A model generated the notes under the pieces. It did not search any database and had not been told where the DNA came from. It was given only the letters and a program-made list of their open reading frames with translations. Positions 1 through 5,195 of a DNA stretch of 5,285 nt are shown piece by piece; position 1 is the first letter of the stretch, and each line of letters begins with the position of its first letter. The stretch covers positions 1 through 5,285 of the forward strand of contig JAUYDO010000057.1 in the NCBI GenBank assembly GCA_030691835.1, read 5' to 3'. The DNA is from Dehalococcoidia bacterium. GTDB lineage: Bacteria > Chloroflexota > Dehalococcoidia > Dehalococcoidales > UBA3254. The position numbers were made by a program, and so were the translations under genes.

Positions 1-14
1 TAGTACCGACGGTA

Positions 15-63
15 GGACAGGCGTCCCTTCAGGGAGAACCTTCTGGGTGAACCCTGCCTGTCC
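15..63. repeat. Imperfect long hairpin in the left intergenic region
   Basis: GGACAGGC at 15-22 is perfectly complementary to GCCTGTCC at 56-63. Inside this 8-bp stem, AGGG at 31-34 pairs with CCCT at 52-55, and ACC at 38-40 pairs with GGT at 46-48 across a 3x3 internal loop. Positions 23-30 form a one-sided bulge. An alternative small hairpin, TCCC-TTCA-GGGA, sits at 24-35. No T-run directly follows on either strand, so it is not a canonical terminator. It could be an interspersed palindromic repeat or a structured 3' region of a transcript entering from the left; I do not recognise the family. Confidence 0.5.
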
Positions 64-101
64 GCAAGCCAGTTTTTCCCAATTTGCGCAAGATTTTATT
101 T

Positions 102-146
102 TTAAGAGACTAAGTTATCAGTTATCAGCTATCAGTTAAGAGACTA
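102..146. repeat. Heptanucleotide repeats flanked by 11-bp direct repeats
   Basis: Three 7-bp units, AGTTATC (113-119), AGTTATC (120-126) and AGCTATC (127-133), are followed by a degenerate AGTTAAG. The array is flanked by two identical copies of TTAAGAGACTA at 102-112 and 136-146. The third unit also pairs with sequence beside the radical SAM stop codon: AGCTATCAG at 127-135 is the exact complement of CTGATAGCT at 166-174, and CAGTTA at 134-139 complements TAACTG at 156-161. This resembles the short tandemly repeated heptanucleotide sequences found between genes in several bacterial phyla. No coding potential is seen here. Confidence 0.6.
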
Positions 147-174
147 CCTGTGAAATAACTGACTGCTGATAGCT
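127..174 (-). other. Inverted repeat just 3' of the radical SAM gene
   Basis: A perfect 9-bp stem (AGCTATCAG at 127-135 with CTGATAGCT at 166-174) encloses a 30-nt loop, with a further 6-bp pairing inside it. The right arm begins 3 nt beyond the stop codon of the minus-strand radical SAM gene, so the mRNA 3' end could fold here. The arms are AT-rich and no clean U-tract follows, so this is at best a weak terminator or 3'-end stabilising structure. Its role is inferred from position alone. Confidence 0.35.
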
Positions 175-176
175 AA

Positions 177-1322
177 TTAAATGAAGTCCTCCATCAGGGC
201 GAAAATCTCATTCTGGTCAAGCCTGTTATCGCGGCTGAGCTTCTTCTTTACCCGTTCTGCCACCTCGTGCCGGCGCGGGTCTTTCATATCATCGAGCGAG
301 GAATACACATTGATTCTCCTGCCGACGATGAAGTTGGCTTTCTCATCCGGGGACAGCGCTTCGAATCTGGCTATCACTGCCAGCATCCCGTCTTTGTCGT
401 CGGGCAATCTGCCCTCGAGCTCCGGTAACAGGTTGGAGATGTGGTCGCTCACGAAATTTGAGTTGCACTCCAGGCTCACGATCAGTTTTCTTTCCTCTTT
501 GACAATCTCCTCGTCGGTCGCCATAACGAACTTAAGGCTCTGTATGTCTTCATGCAACGGCATTCTTTTGTTTACGCACAGCGTCCTGACCCTGATGAAG
601 TCGGGACCGATTTCGTTCAGCACTCCGGCGGTATGGGTAGCATGCTCTTCCGACATCTGCTTGCCGCCGAGTCCCAGGATGACGTACTCCGAGAGAGATA
701 TGCCAGACTGGACGACTTTCCTGCCGCCCTTGACGTGCTCTTCGGCGGTGACCCCTTTGTCCATGTAAAGGAGCAATGGGTCATAGCCCGATTCCAGCCC
801 CAGGTGCAGTCGCGACAGGCCGGCTTCACTCAGCCTTGCCAGCTCCTCTGGTTTCTTTCTGTTGGCTGTCTGAGACCTCCCGTAGCTGGTTATCCTCTTT
901 ACGCCGGGAAAAGTCACCTTGAGGAACCTGAGCACCTCGACAAGGTCATCGGTCTTCATCAGGAGGCTGTTGGCATCCTGGAGGAAGACATTCTCGCCGC
1001 CGGCATAGAGCCACAGGGCGACGTTGCGGAAGCCTTCGCTCGGCGGGTCGGCGAGCAACCTGCCCGCCACCTCCTTGATGTCGGTACTGGTTTGAAGCGC
1101 CACCTCCGCCATCCTGTCCTTCATGACCTTCGCGGTGTAGATATCCGCCTCTATCTCATCCACCGACCTCATCTCGAATTTCCGCCCTTTGTAGGTGTGG
1201 CAAAACCGGCATTTGTTCCACGGGCAGTTCCTGGTGGCTCTGATGAGCAGTGAATACGCCTCGCTGGGCGGTCTAATCGGGCCCAGTTCGTAGGAGAGCT
1301 GTTTCTTTTCGTTTGTTTCCAT
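177..1322 (-). CDS. Radical SAM protein of unknown substrate (variant CX4CX2C cluster motif)
   Basis: A 381-residue putative radical SAM enzyme. The iron-sulfur site is probably Cys33, Cys38 and Cys41 in RNCPWNKCRFC. That is a CX4CX2C spacing instead of the usual CX3CX2C, followed directly by His-Thr-Tyr. Other radical SAM barrel features are an AGGEN segment at 107-111, matching the SAM-contacting GGE motif, GLESG at 175-179, and a glycine-rich ILGLGG at 215-220. The C-terminal part (about 285-313) contains SDHISNLLPELEGRLPDDK, a block I associate with an uncharacterised family of COG1032-like radical SAM proteins. No cobalamin-binding domain, TRAM domain or second cysteine cluster is visible; the remaining cysteines are Cys249 and Cys286. 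The enzyme should reductively cleave SAM in the cytoplasm, but its substrate cannot be deduced. The ATG start is supported by a -10 box just upstream rather than by a ribosome binding site. It stands alone, with no co-directional neighbour within 500 bp. Confidence 0.88.
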   Translation of the reverse strand: METNEKKQLSYELGPIRPPSEAYSLLIRATRNCPWNKCRFCHTYKGRKFEMRSVDEIEADIYTAKVMKDRMAEVALQTSTDIKEVAGRLLADPPSEGFRNVALWLYAGGENVFLQDANSLLMKTDDLVEVLRFLKVTFPGVKRITSYGRSQTANRKKPEELARLSEAGLSRLHLGLESGYDPLLLYMDKGVTAEEHVKGGRKVVQSGISLSEYVILGLGGKQMSEEHATHTAGVLNEIGPDFIRVRTLCVNKRMPLHEDIQSLKFVMATDEEIVKEERKLIVSLECNSNFVSDHISNLLPELEGRLPDDKDGMLAVIARFEALSPDEKANFIVGRRINVYSSLDDMKDPRRHEVAERVKKKLSRDNRLDQNEIFALMEDFI

Positions 1323-1332
1323 CTTAAATTTG

Positions 1333-1361
1333 ATTATAGTTTAGCCACTCAATAAAATAAA
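1333..1361 (-). promoter_or_regulatory. Promoter of the radical SAM gene, close to its start codon
   Basis: On the minus strand a perfect TATAAT -10 box lies at 1338-1333. Seventeen bases upstream is TTTATT at 1361-1356, a weak 3/6 match to the -35 consensus. Only 10 nt separate the -10 box from the ATG. Transcription would therefore begin about 3-5 nt before the start codon, giving an almost leaderless mRNA. This fits the absence of any Shine-Dalgarno sequence upstream of the ATG. Confidence 0.5.
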
Positions 1362-1439
1362 GGGGGAATCAAGCCGTGGTGAACCCTCATACCCATTTAC
1401 ATAGGCACAACGAAGTACTAAAATAACAGCCACATCACC

Positions 1440-1549
1440 TTGTCATTCTCGGGCTTGCCTGCCCTCGACTCAGAGCGGGGGACCCGGGGAATCCACCCCT
1501 CCTACCCTCCGGTATCCGCCAGAGGCGGATGCTTTCGCAGGGGTGACAA
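1440..1549. repeat. MITE-like interspersed element with inverted TTGTCA ends
   Basis: About 110 bp bounded by TTGTCATTC at 1440-1448 and the inverted GGGTGACAA at 1541-1549. The outer six bases are perfectly inverted and the next three differ only by T/C changes. Within it are GC-rich blocks, including a perfect 7-bp hairpin (ATCCGCC at 1514-1520, loop AGA, GGCGGAT at 1524-1530), and runs of C on the left and G on the right. The style, TGACA ends around CCCC/GGGG segments and a 'TTTCGCAGGGG' block, matches widespread non-coding palindromic repeats in bacterial genomes. It encodes no protein. Copy number in this genome cannot be judged from one window. Confidence 0.55.
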
Positions 1550-1577
1550 AAAGAAGGCTGAAAAAGTTTATTTTCGT

Positions 1578-1582
1578 AGGAA
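1578..1582 (+). promoter_or_regulatory. Ribosome binding site deciding a TTG start
   Basis: AGGAA at 1578-1582 lies 6 nt before the TTG at 1589. No ATG or GTG near the beginning of the reading frame could replace it, so this site is the main evidence that translation of the DUF167 gene starts at TTG. Confidence 0.6.
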
Positions 1583-1588
1583 TAAAAG

Positions 1589-1879
1589 TTGAGTCCGGCA
1601 GAAGAAGAAACCAGAATCACGGTAAAGGTCAACCCGAACTCGCCGAAGAACGAGGTAACAGGCTTTGCCGAAGGCGTGCTCCGGGTTAAGATTGCCGCGC
1701 CGCCGCTACGGGACAAAGCGAACAAAGAGCTGGTCGCCTTTCTCAGCGAGCGCCTGGGATTGCCCAAAGATAACGTCAGCATCCTCAAAGGTCATACCAG
1801 CCGCAATAAGCTGGTGGCAATCAGGGGACTGAGTCAGGCTCAGGTGATGGAGCGACTCTTCCCGCAGTCTAGGTTTTAG
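1589..1879 (+). CDS. DUF167 (YggU-family) small protein
   Basis: A 96-residue protein, the usual length for the DUF167/YggU family (COG1872). Family hallmarks are visible in order: a first strand ITVKVNPNSPKNEVTG (residues 9-24), VLRVKIAAPPLRDKANKELVAFL with the conserved Ala-Pro-Pro and Lys-Ala-Asn (about 30-52), and a C-terminal half with the Val-x-Ile strand and Gly-x-x-Ser-Arg-x-Lys motif (GHTSRNK, 68-74). Members are small soluble cytoplasmic alpha/beta proteins of unknown function, often encoded near yggS/yggT or division genes; neither is present here. The start is TTG with a good ribosome binding site. The gene is the only plus-strand gene in the window, and its last 11 bp overlap the 3' end of the convergent DUF4349 gene. 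Its promoter is unclear: GTGACA at the right end of the neighbouring repeat could act as a -35 element with TTTATT 18 bp on, but this is weak. Confidence 0.9.
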   Translation: MSPAEEETRITVKVNPNSPKNEVTGFAEGVLRVKIAAPPLRDKANKELVAFLSERLGLPKDNVSILKGHTSRNKLVAIRGLSQAQVMERLFPQSRF

Positions 1880-2726
1880 TCTTTTTGCTCCGGCGCCGGA
1901 GCCAGTAAATAACACCACCGATAACCGCCCAGAGCGGTATGAAGATTACCAGCCAGATTGCCAGCGTGCCCAGCCACAGACCCAGCGTCACGATGCCCCG
2001 AACGGCAGACCTGAGTACCTCCAGGGCATTCCAGCCAGCGGGAGCCAACTCCTTAGTGGCAATCTCGGGCTCCAGGTTCACCGTAATCAGGCTCATCGAG
2101 GTGCTGCGCTCAAGAAACTGTATCCTGCCTTTAAGCTGTTCTATTTCACTGCGGACGCGGGAAAGGCTCTCGTATATCTTCAGCGTCTCTTCCACCGTGG
2201 TAGCTCTATTAAGGAGAGCCAGGTACTGGGCTTCCGTCGCCTCTGCGTTCTTGAGCCTCGCCTGCAAATCGATATACTCTTCTGTCACATCCTGGCTGGT
2301 AGCGTTCTCCGACCTCACCCGCACCGCCAGAGCCCTGAACTGAGAAAGCGTCTGCTCGAACTTATCATCGGGCACCCGGACGGTTATAGAAGCCCTGAGG
2401 TTCTTCTCCTCGCCGGATATGAAGGAGGAGACCACGAAGCCGCCGAAACCCTGGGCTATCTGCGCAATCCTGTCACGCGCGGTTAGAATATCATTTACCA
2501 CGAGCAACATGTTGCCGTTGCGGACGATACGGCGGTCCTGAGAAGTTGACGGCACGACAACCCCACCGGCGAAACCTCTATCTGGAGCTCCCGGAGCCGG
2601 TGCTGGTGCCGGAGCCGGTGCGGGAGCAGGTCGGGGGACTACGGAGGGTGCTGGCGCGTTGGCGCAGGCAACACCCACCACGGCGATAGCCAGAATTACT
2701 GTTACTGCGAACCATATTTTTTTCAT
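1869..2726 (-). CDS. DUF4349 domain membrane protein, probable lipoprotein
   Basis: A 285-residue envelope protein from the chosen ATG at 2726. That start follows GTGAGG (2737-2732) with a 5-nt spacer and begins a clear signal sequence, MKKIWFAVTVILAIAVVGVAC. Cys21 could be lipidated, although Gly-Val-Ala before it is a poor lipobox. The reading frame is open 17 codons further upstream to an ATG at 2777, but that extension only translates an 18-bp tandem DNA repeat and would bury the signal peptide. A low-complexity (Ala-Pro)6 linker covers about residues 34-45. The DUF4349 domain follows (about 65-225), with the typical segments GFGGFVVSS, VRVPDDKFEQTL, SQDVTEEYIDLQARLKNAEA and a heptad-rich coiled coil (about 150-205). 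A hydrophobic segment at about 245-275 is a transmembrane helix, followed by an arginine/lysine-rich cytoplasmic tail. The topology suggests an extracytoplasmic domain anchored near the C-terminus. The function of DUF4349 is unknown. The 3' end overlaps the DUF167 gene by 11 bp. Confidence 0.87.
   Translation of the reverse strand: MKKIWFAVTVILAIAVVGVACANAPAPSVVPRPAPAPAPAPAPAPGAPDRGFAGGVVVPSTSQDRRIVRNGNMLLVVNDILTARDRIAQIAQGFGGFVVSSFISGEEKNLRASITVRVPDDKFEQTLSQFRALAVRVRSENATSQDVTEEYIDLQARLKNAEATEAQYLALLNRATTVEETLKIYESLSRVRSEIEQLKGRIQFLERSTSMSLITVNLEPEIATKELAPAGWNALEVLRSAVRGIVTLGLWLGTLAIWLVIFIPLWAVIGGVIYWLRRRSKKTKT
2592..2627 (-). repeat. Ala-Pro codon repeat in the DUF4349 gene
   Basis: Six Ala-Pro dipeptides are encoded by GC-rich 6-bp units. 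A 12-bp block, CGGAGCCGGTGC on the plus strand, occurs identically at 2592-2603 and 2610-2621. The tract lies between the signal sequence and the folded domain, where it would act as a flexible, wall-spanning linker. Its length could vary by slippage. Confidence 0.7.
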
Positions 2727-2738
2727 GACAGCCTCACT

Positions 2739-2774
2739 ACCAGTATACGCTACTTCACCAGTATACGCTACTTC
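2739..2774 (-). repeat. Perfect 18-bp tandem duplication upstream of the DUF4349 start
   Basis: Two exact head-to-tail copies of GAAGTAGCGTATACTGGT (minus-strand reading) occupy 2774-2757 and 2756-2739, ending about 12 nt before the DUF4349 start codon and abutting its ribosome binding site. Each copy holds the palindrome GTATAC and a TATACT hexamer, a 5/6 match to the -10 consensus. A third TATACT lies at 2790-2785. I found no convincing -35 element at the proper distance for any of them. Possible roles are duplicated -10 elements, a paired operator, or a neutral recent duplication. Confidence 0.65.
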
Positions 2775-2913
2775 CAAATTAAAGAGTATATTGTGATTTC
2801 TATGAACAAGACGCCGAGGGCGATGGTGGTGTATCGAAGAGAAACCGGAAGACAGAGTTGGAAACTAAAGCTATCGCTGGGAGGAAAGTGAAGCCGGCTC
2901 TTTGACTCGACAG

Positions 2914-4092
2914 CTAAATCAGCCCGACTTCCTTGCCGACTGCCTTAAAAGTCTCAAGAATCTTATTGAGGTGCTCTTCCCGGTGGGTAGCCATAAAGCT
3001 CGTGCGAAGCATCTGTCTACCCTCTGACACCGCCGGAGGAATAGCGGCGTTGACAAAGACACCTTTCTGAAAAAGAAGTTTCCATGTCATGAAAGTGCTG
3101 TTCGTATCGCCGATAACAATGGGAACAATCGGCGTGGCTGAGTTTCCGGTTTTAAAGCCCAGTTCACCGAATGCCTGACGCATGCGCCGGGCAATCATGT
3201 TGACCCGCTCGATACGCTCCGGTTCATCGCGCATCACGTGTAGAGCGGCAAGGGCGGCGGCGGCGTTGGGGGGTGAAATGCTGGCGCTGAAAATGAGTGA
3301 CCTGGCGTTATGCTTGATGTAATGGATTACATCATTCTCGCCGGCAATGAAGCCGCCCAGGGAAGCAAATGACTTGCTAAAGGTGCCCATTATCAGGTCT
3401 ACTTCGTCCGTTAGCCCGAAGTGTGCCGCCGTGCCTCTGCCTCCCCCCAGTACCCCGAGGGCGTGAGCATCATCCACCATCAGTCTGGCACCGTATTTCC
3501 GGCAAATGCTGACCAGAGCGGGCAATGGAGCAATATCGCCCTCCATGCTAAAGACGCCGTCCACGACCACCAGCTTGCCCATGGTTGTTGGTATTTCTGC
3601 CAGGATGTTCTCCAGGTCCTGCATATCGTTGTGGCGGAACCGCTTAACCTCTCCCCAGGATAACCTTGCGCCGTCAACAATGCTGGCATGGTCATCTTTG
3701 TCCAGGATAACCACGTCTCCGCGCCCGACAACGGCACTGATAGTCCCCAGATTGACCTGCATGCCGGTGGAGAACGCCAGAGCCGCCGGCTTACCCACCC
3801 ATTCTGCCAGCTCGGTTTCGAGTTGTTCATGGAGTTCCAGTGTGCCATTCAGGAAGCGGGAGCCGGTACAGCTTGTGCCAAAGCGGTCGATGGCGTCTTT
3901 GGCGGCTTTCTGTACTGCCGGATGAGTGGTCAGACCAAGATAGTTGTTCGAGCCGCACATAATCAACCTTTGTCCCCGGCATTCAGCAGTCGCGCCATCG
4001 CTTCCGGTCATGGGGATGAAGTACGGGTAGAAGCCGGCTTTTATGGCTTCTTTAGCGGCAGTGTACTGGAAGCATTTATCAAAGATATCCAT
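2914..4092 (-). CDS. spt: Serine palmitoyltransferase-like PLP enzyme
   Basis: A 392-residue member of the alpha-oxoamine synthase family (fold type I PLP enzymes), full length. It most resembles bacterial serine palmitoyltransferase, which condenses L-serine with palmitoyl-CoA or acyl-ACP to 3-ketodihydrosphingosine, CoA and CO2. Visible motifs: SNNYLGLTTHP (48-58), FGTSCTGSRFLNGTLELHEQLE (about 71-92), His135 in DKDDHAS stacking on the PLP ring, Asp207 and His210 in VDDAHALG, and Lys240 in GTFSKSFASLGGF as the Schiff-base lysine. Spacing between these residues matches the known Sphingomonas enzyme closely (His159, Asp231, His234, Lys265). The C-terminal block LRTSFMATH carries conserved Arg363. 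The GTFSKSFASLGG sequence and the MATH ending favour serine palmitoyltransferase over BioF or 2-amino-3-ketobutyrate CoA ligase. It starts 3 bp after the stop codon of the upstream KDSR-like gene, and the ribosome binding site GAGGAAG (4105-4099) lies inside that gene, so the two are cotranscribed and probably translationally coupled. No transmembrane segment is seen. Whether it uses CoA or ACP thioesters, and the chain length, cannot be read from sequence. Confidence 0.85.
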   Translation of the reverse strand: MDIFDKCFQYTAAKEAIKAGFYPYFIPMTGSDGATAECRGQRLIMCGSNNYLGLTTHPAVQKAAKDAIDRFGTSCTGSRFLNGTLELHEQLETELAEWVGKPAALAFSTGMQVNLGTISAVVGRGDVVILDKDDHASIVDGARLSWGEVKRFRHNDMQDLENILAEIPTTMGKLVVVDGVFSMEGDIAPLPALVSICRKYGARLMVDDAHALGVLGGGRGTAAHFGLTDEVDLIMGTFSKSFASLGGFIAGENDVIHYIKHNARSLIFSASISPPNAAAALAALHVMRDEPERIERVNMIARRMRQAFGELGFKTGNSATPIVPIVIGDTNSTFMTWKLLFQKGVFVNAAIPPAVSEGRQMLRTSFMATHREEHLNKILETFKAVGKEVGLI

Positions 4093-4095
4093 GGC

Positions 4096-4941
4096 TTACT
4101 TCCTCATGCTCTCTACTTTCTTTTTTGACCTCGCCACCAGTCTGTCCATTAGCCAGTATGTCCCATTGCCAAGCACCCGGGTCAACAGGAAGACCAGTCT
4201 CCCTTCAGCTCCGGGGATGATAATATACTGCCGGCGCGCGATTCCGCGCACAATCGCCCGGGCAACCGCTTCCGGGGTCATGACCTGTGAGTCGTACAGA
4301 GCTTTTATGACCGGCGACTTCAACTGGTTCTCGCGCTCCAGTTGAGGGGTGGCGGTGTCCTGTGGAAAGACAACGGATACCTGAATCCCGAGCGGCTTTA
4401 GCTCCGCCCTCAGCGAGTCCGAGAAACCGCGCACGGCGAACTTTGAAGCGCAATAGGCAGAATAACCGTAACCACCAAGAAAACCGTAAACCGATGAGAT
4501 GTTGACTATATGTCCTGAGCGGCGAGCTATCATTGATGGCAGGCAAGCGCGGGTCATGTTCACCCCGCCGAAGTAGTTTAGTTCCATTAGCTGGCGTATA
4601 ACGTTCATGTCCATTTCCTGGACTACACAGGGATCGACATCCCCGGCGGAATTGACAAGTATGTCCGGAGCGCCGCAGGCTCCGGTGACCTCGGTGACGG
4701 CGGCTTCTGCCTGTTTAACATCGGTGACATCAGCCGATATTATGCCACAGAGCTGGCTTGAGCTTCTACATGCTCCTTTGACCTGGGATAACGCCGACTG
4801 CAGAGGCTCGCGGCGGCGCGCCACCAGCCATACATGGGCACCTCTCTCCGATAGCAGTCTGGCTGTCGCCAGCCCTATCCCGCTTGACCCGCCTGTGACA
4901 AGCGCCACTTTCCCCTCAAATGCAGTCTCCACCCTAATCAT
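4096..4941 (-). CDS. KDSR-like short-chain dehydrogenase (3-ketodihydrosphingosine reductase)
   Basis: A 281-residue classical SDR with a Rossmann fold. The nucleotide-binding motif is TGGSSGIG (16-23). Arg42-Arg43 after strand 2 favour NADPH. NSAG lies at 97-100. The catalytic set is Asn122, Ser150, Tyr163 and Lys167 (SAYCASK). Beyond the generic SDR core, the segment VVFPQDTATPQLERENQLKS (about 190-209) closely parallels the PPDTDTPGFAEEN segment of human KDSR, and TGGSSGIG, YSAYCASKFAVRG and the Leu-Lys-Pro stretch also fit. The family reduces 3-ketodihydrosphingosine to dihydrosphingosine, which matches the product of the downstream serine palmitoyltransferase-like gene. The C-terminus (about 248-270, LVFLLTRVLGNGTYWLMDRLVA) is hydrophobic/amphipathic and ends in a basic tail, so membrane association is plausible. 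An in-frame TGA lies five codons upstream of the ATG, so ATG (4941), or less likely the GTG at codon 4, is the start; the ribosome binding site is weak. SDR specificity is hard to assign, so another keto-acyl substrate remains possible. Confidence 0.78.
   Translation of the reverse strand: MIRVETAFEGKVALVTGGSSGIGLATARLLSERGAHVWLVARRREPLQSALSQVKGACRSSSQLCGIISADVTDVKQAEAAVTEVTGACGAPDILVNSAGDVDPCVVQEMDMNVIRQLMELNYFGGVNMTRACLPSMIARRSGHIVNISSVYGFLGGYGYSAYCASKFAVRGFSDSLRAELKPLGIQVSVVFPQDTATPQLERENQLKSPVIKALYDSQVMTPEAVARAIVRGIARRQYIIIPGAEGRLVFLLTRVLGNGTYWLMDRLVARSKKKVESMRK
4099..4105 (-). promoter_or_regulatory. Ribosome binding site of spt inside the upstream gene
   Basis: GAGGAAG (minus-strand 4105-4099) overlaps the last two sense codons of the SDR gene and precedes the spt ATG by 6 nt. 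Ribosomes finishing the SDR would terminate on top of this site, which favours coupled translation of the two enzymes. Confidence 0.65.
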
Positions 4942-5011
4942 ACCGAAAGCAATTCACTCAGATGCCAAAAACCTGAACTTAGCTCTCCGCCTCTATTACC
5001 ATGTAAAAAGC

Positions 5012-5040
5012 ATCATATACCCAGCCAGCTTCCATGTCAA
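5012..5040 (-). promoter_or_regulatory. Strong sigma70-type promoter of the SDR-spt operon
   Basis: On the minus strand a perfect -35 TTGACA (5040-5035) is followed, after a 17-bp spacer, by TATGAT (5017-5012), a 5/6 match to the -10 consensus. Transcription would start near 5005, giving a leader of about 64 nt before the SDR ATG at 4941. The leader contains an ATG-initiated 7-codon frame (5002-4979, MVIEAES then stop) with no ribosome binding site, possibly chance. No operator or riboswitch fold was recognised. Confidence 0.7.
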
Positions 5041-5195
5041 TACGCCGCATTGAGTCGAGCATCCCGTGAAACGCGGAATAATTTTACTTAGCCCCGGCTA
5101 CCGTATCACGGCTGGTTCTCTAGACTGGGAGTGACTGACTCAAAGTGATAAATGAAAACGGTATTATATAATGACTCTGACCTCACCCCCTTTAT

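Noticed and set aside
113..140. CRISPR-like repeats
   Set aside because: The units are 7 bp with no spacers, so they are simple tandem repeats.
181..1253. Two long plus-strand reading frames (181-768 and 552-1253) opposite the radical SAM gene
   Set aside because: They are antisense shadows. Their translations are low-complexity (serine-rich or arginine-rich) without recognisable motifs, while the minus strand encodes a full radical SAM protein.
1435..1788. 117-codon minus-strand frame
   Set aside because: It runs from inside the DUF167 gene through the palindromic repeat; its product shows no family features.
2727..2777. Longer N-terminus for the DUF4349 protein starting at 2777
   Set aside because: The extension translates an 18-bp tandem DNA repeat, would place 17 polar residues before the signal sequence, and lacks a ribosome binding site, unlike the ATG at 2726.
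2802..2891. 29-codon plus-strand frame (MNKTPRAMVVYRRE...) between the DUF4349 and spt genes
   Set aside because: No ribosome binding site, no recognised family, and short enough to occur by chance. It is basic in composition and could be revisited if conserved.
2914..4092. Biotin synthesis enzyme BioF
   Set aside because: Same superfamily, but no other bio gene is nearby and the GTFSKSFASLGG and MATH blocks fit serine palmitoyltransferase better.
3421..4345. Several plus-strand frames opposite spt and the SDR
   Set aside because: Overlapping antisense shadows of two well-supported genes.
2914..4941. Reading the operon as threonine degradation (2-amino-3-ketobutyrate CoA ligase plus threonine dehydrogenase)
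   Set aside because: The reductase is a classical SDR with TGGSSGIG and a KDSR-like C-terminal segment. SDR-type threonine dehydrogenases are extended, epimerase-like proteins and the other type is zinc-dependent. The PLP enzyme carries SPT-type sequence around its lysine.
4979..5002. Leader peptide MVIEAES in the operon leader
   Set aside because: Seven codons, no ribosome binding site, no run of regulatory codons and no terminator/antiterminator fold recognised; most likely chance.
4607..5053. 148-codon plus-strand frame opposite the SDR start and its promoter
   Set aside because: Antisense to the conserved SDR N-terminus, with no ribosome binding site or recognisable domain.
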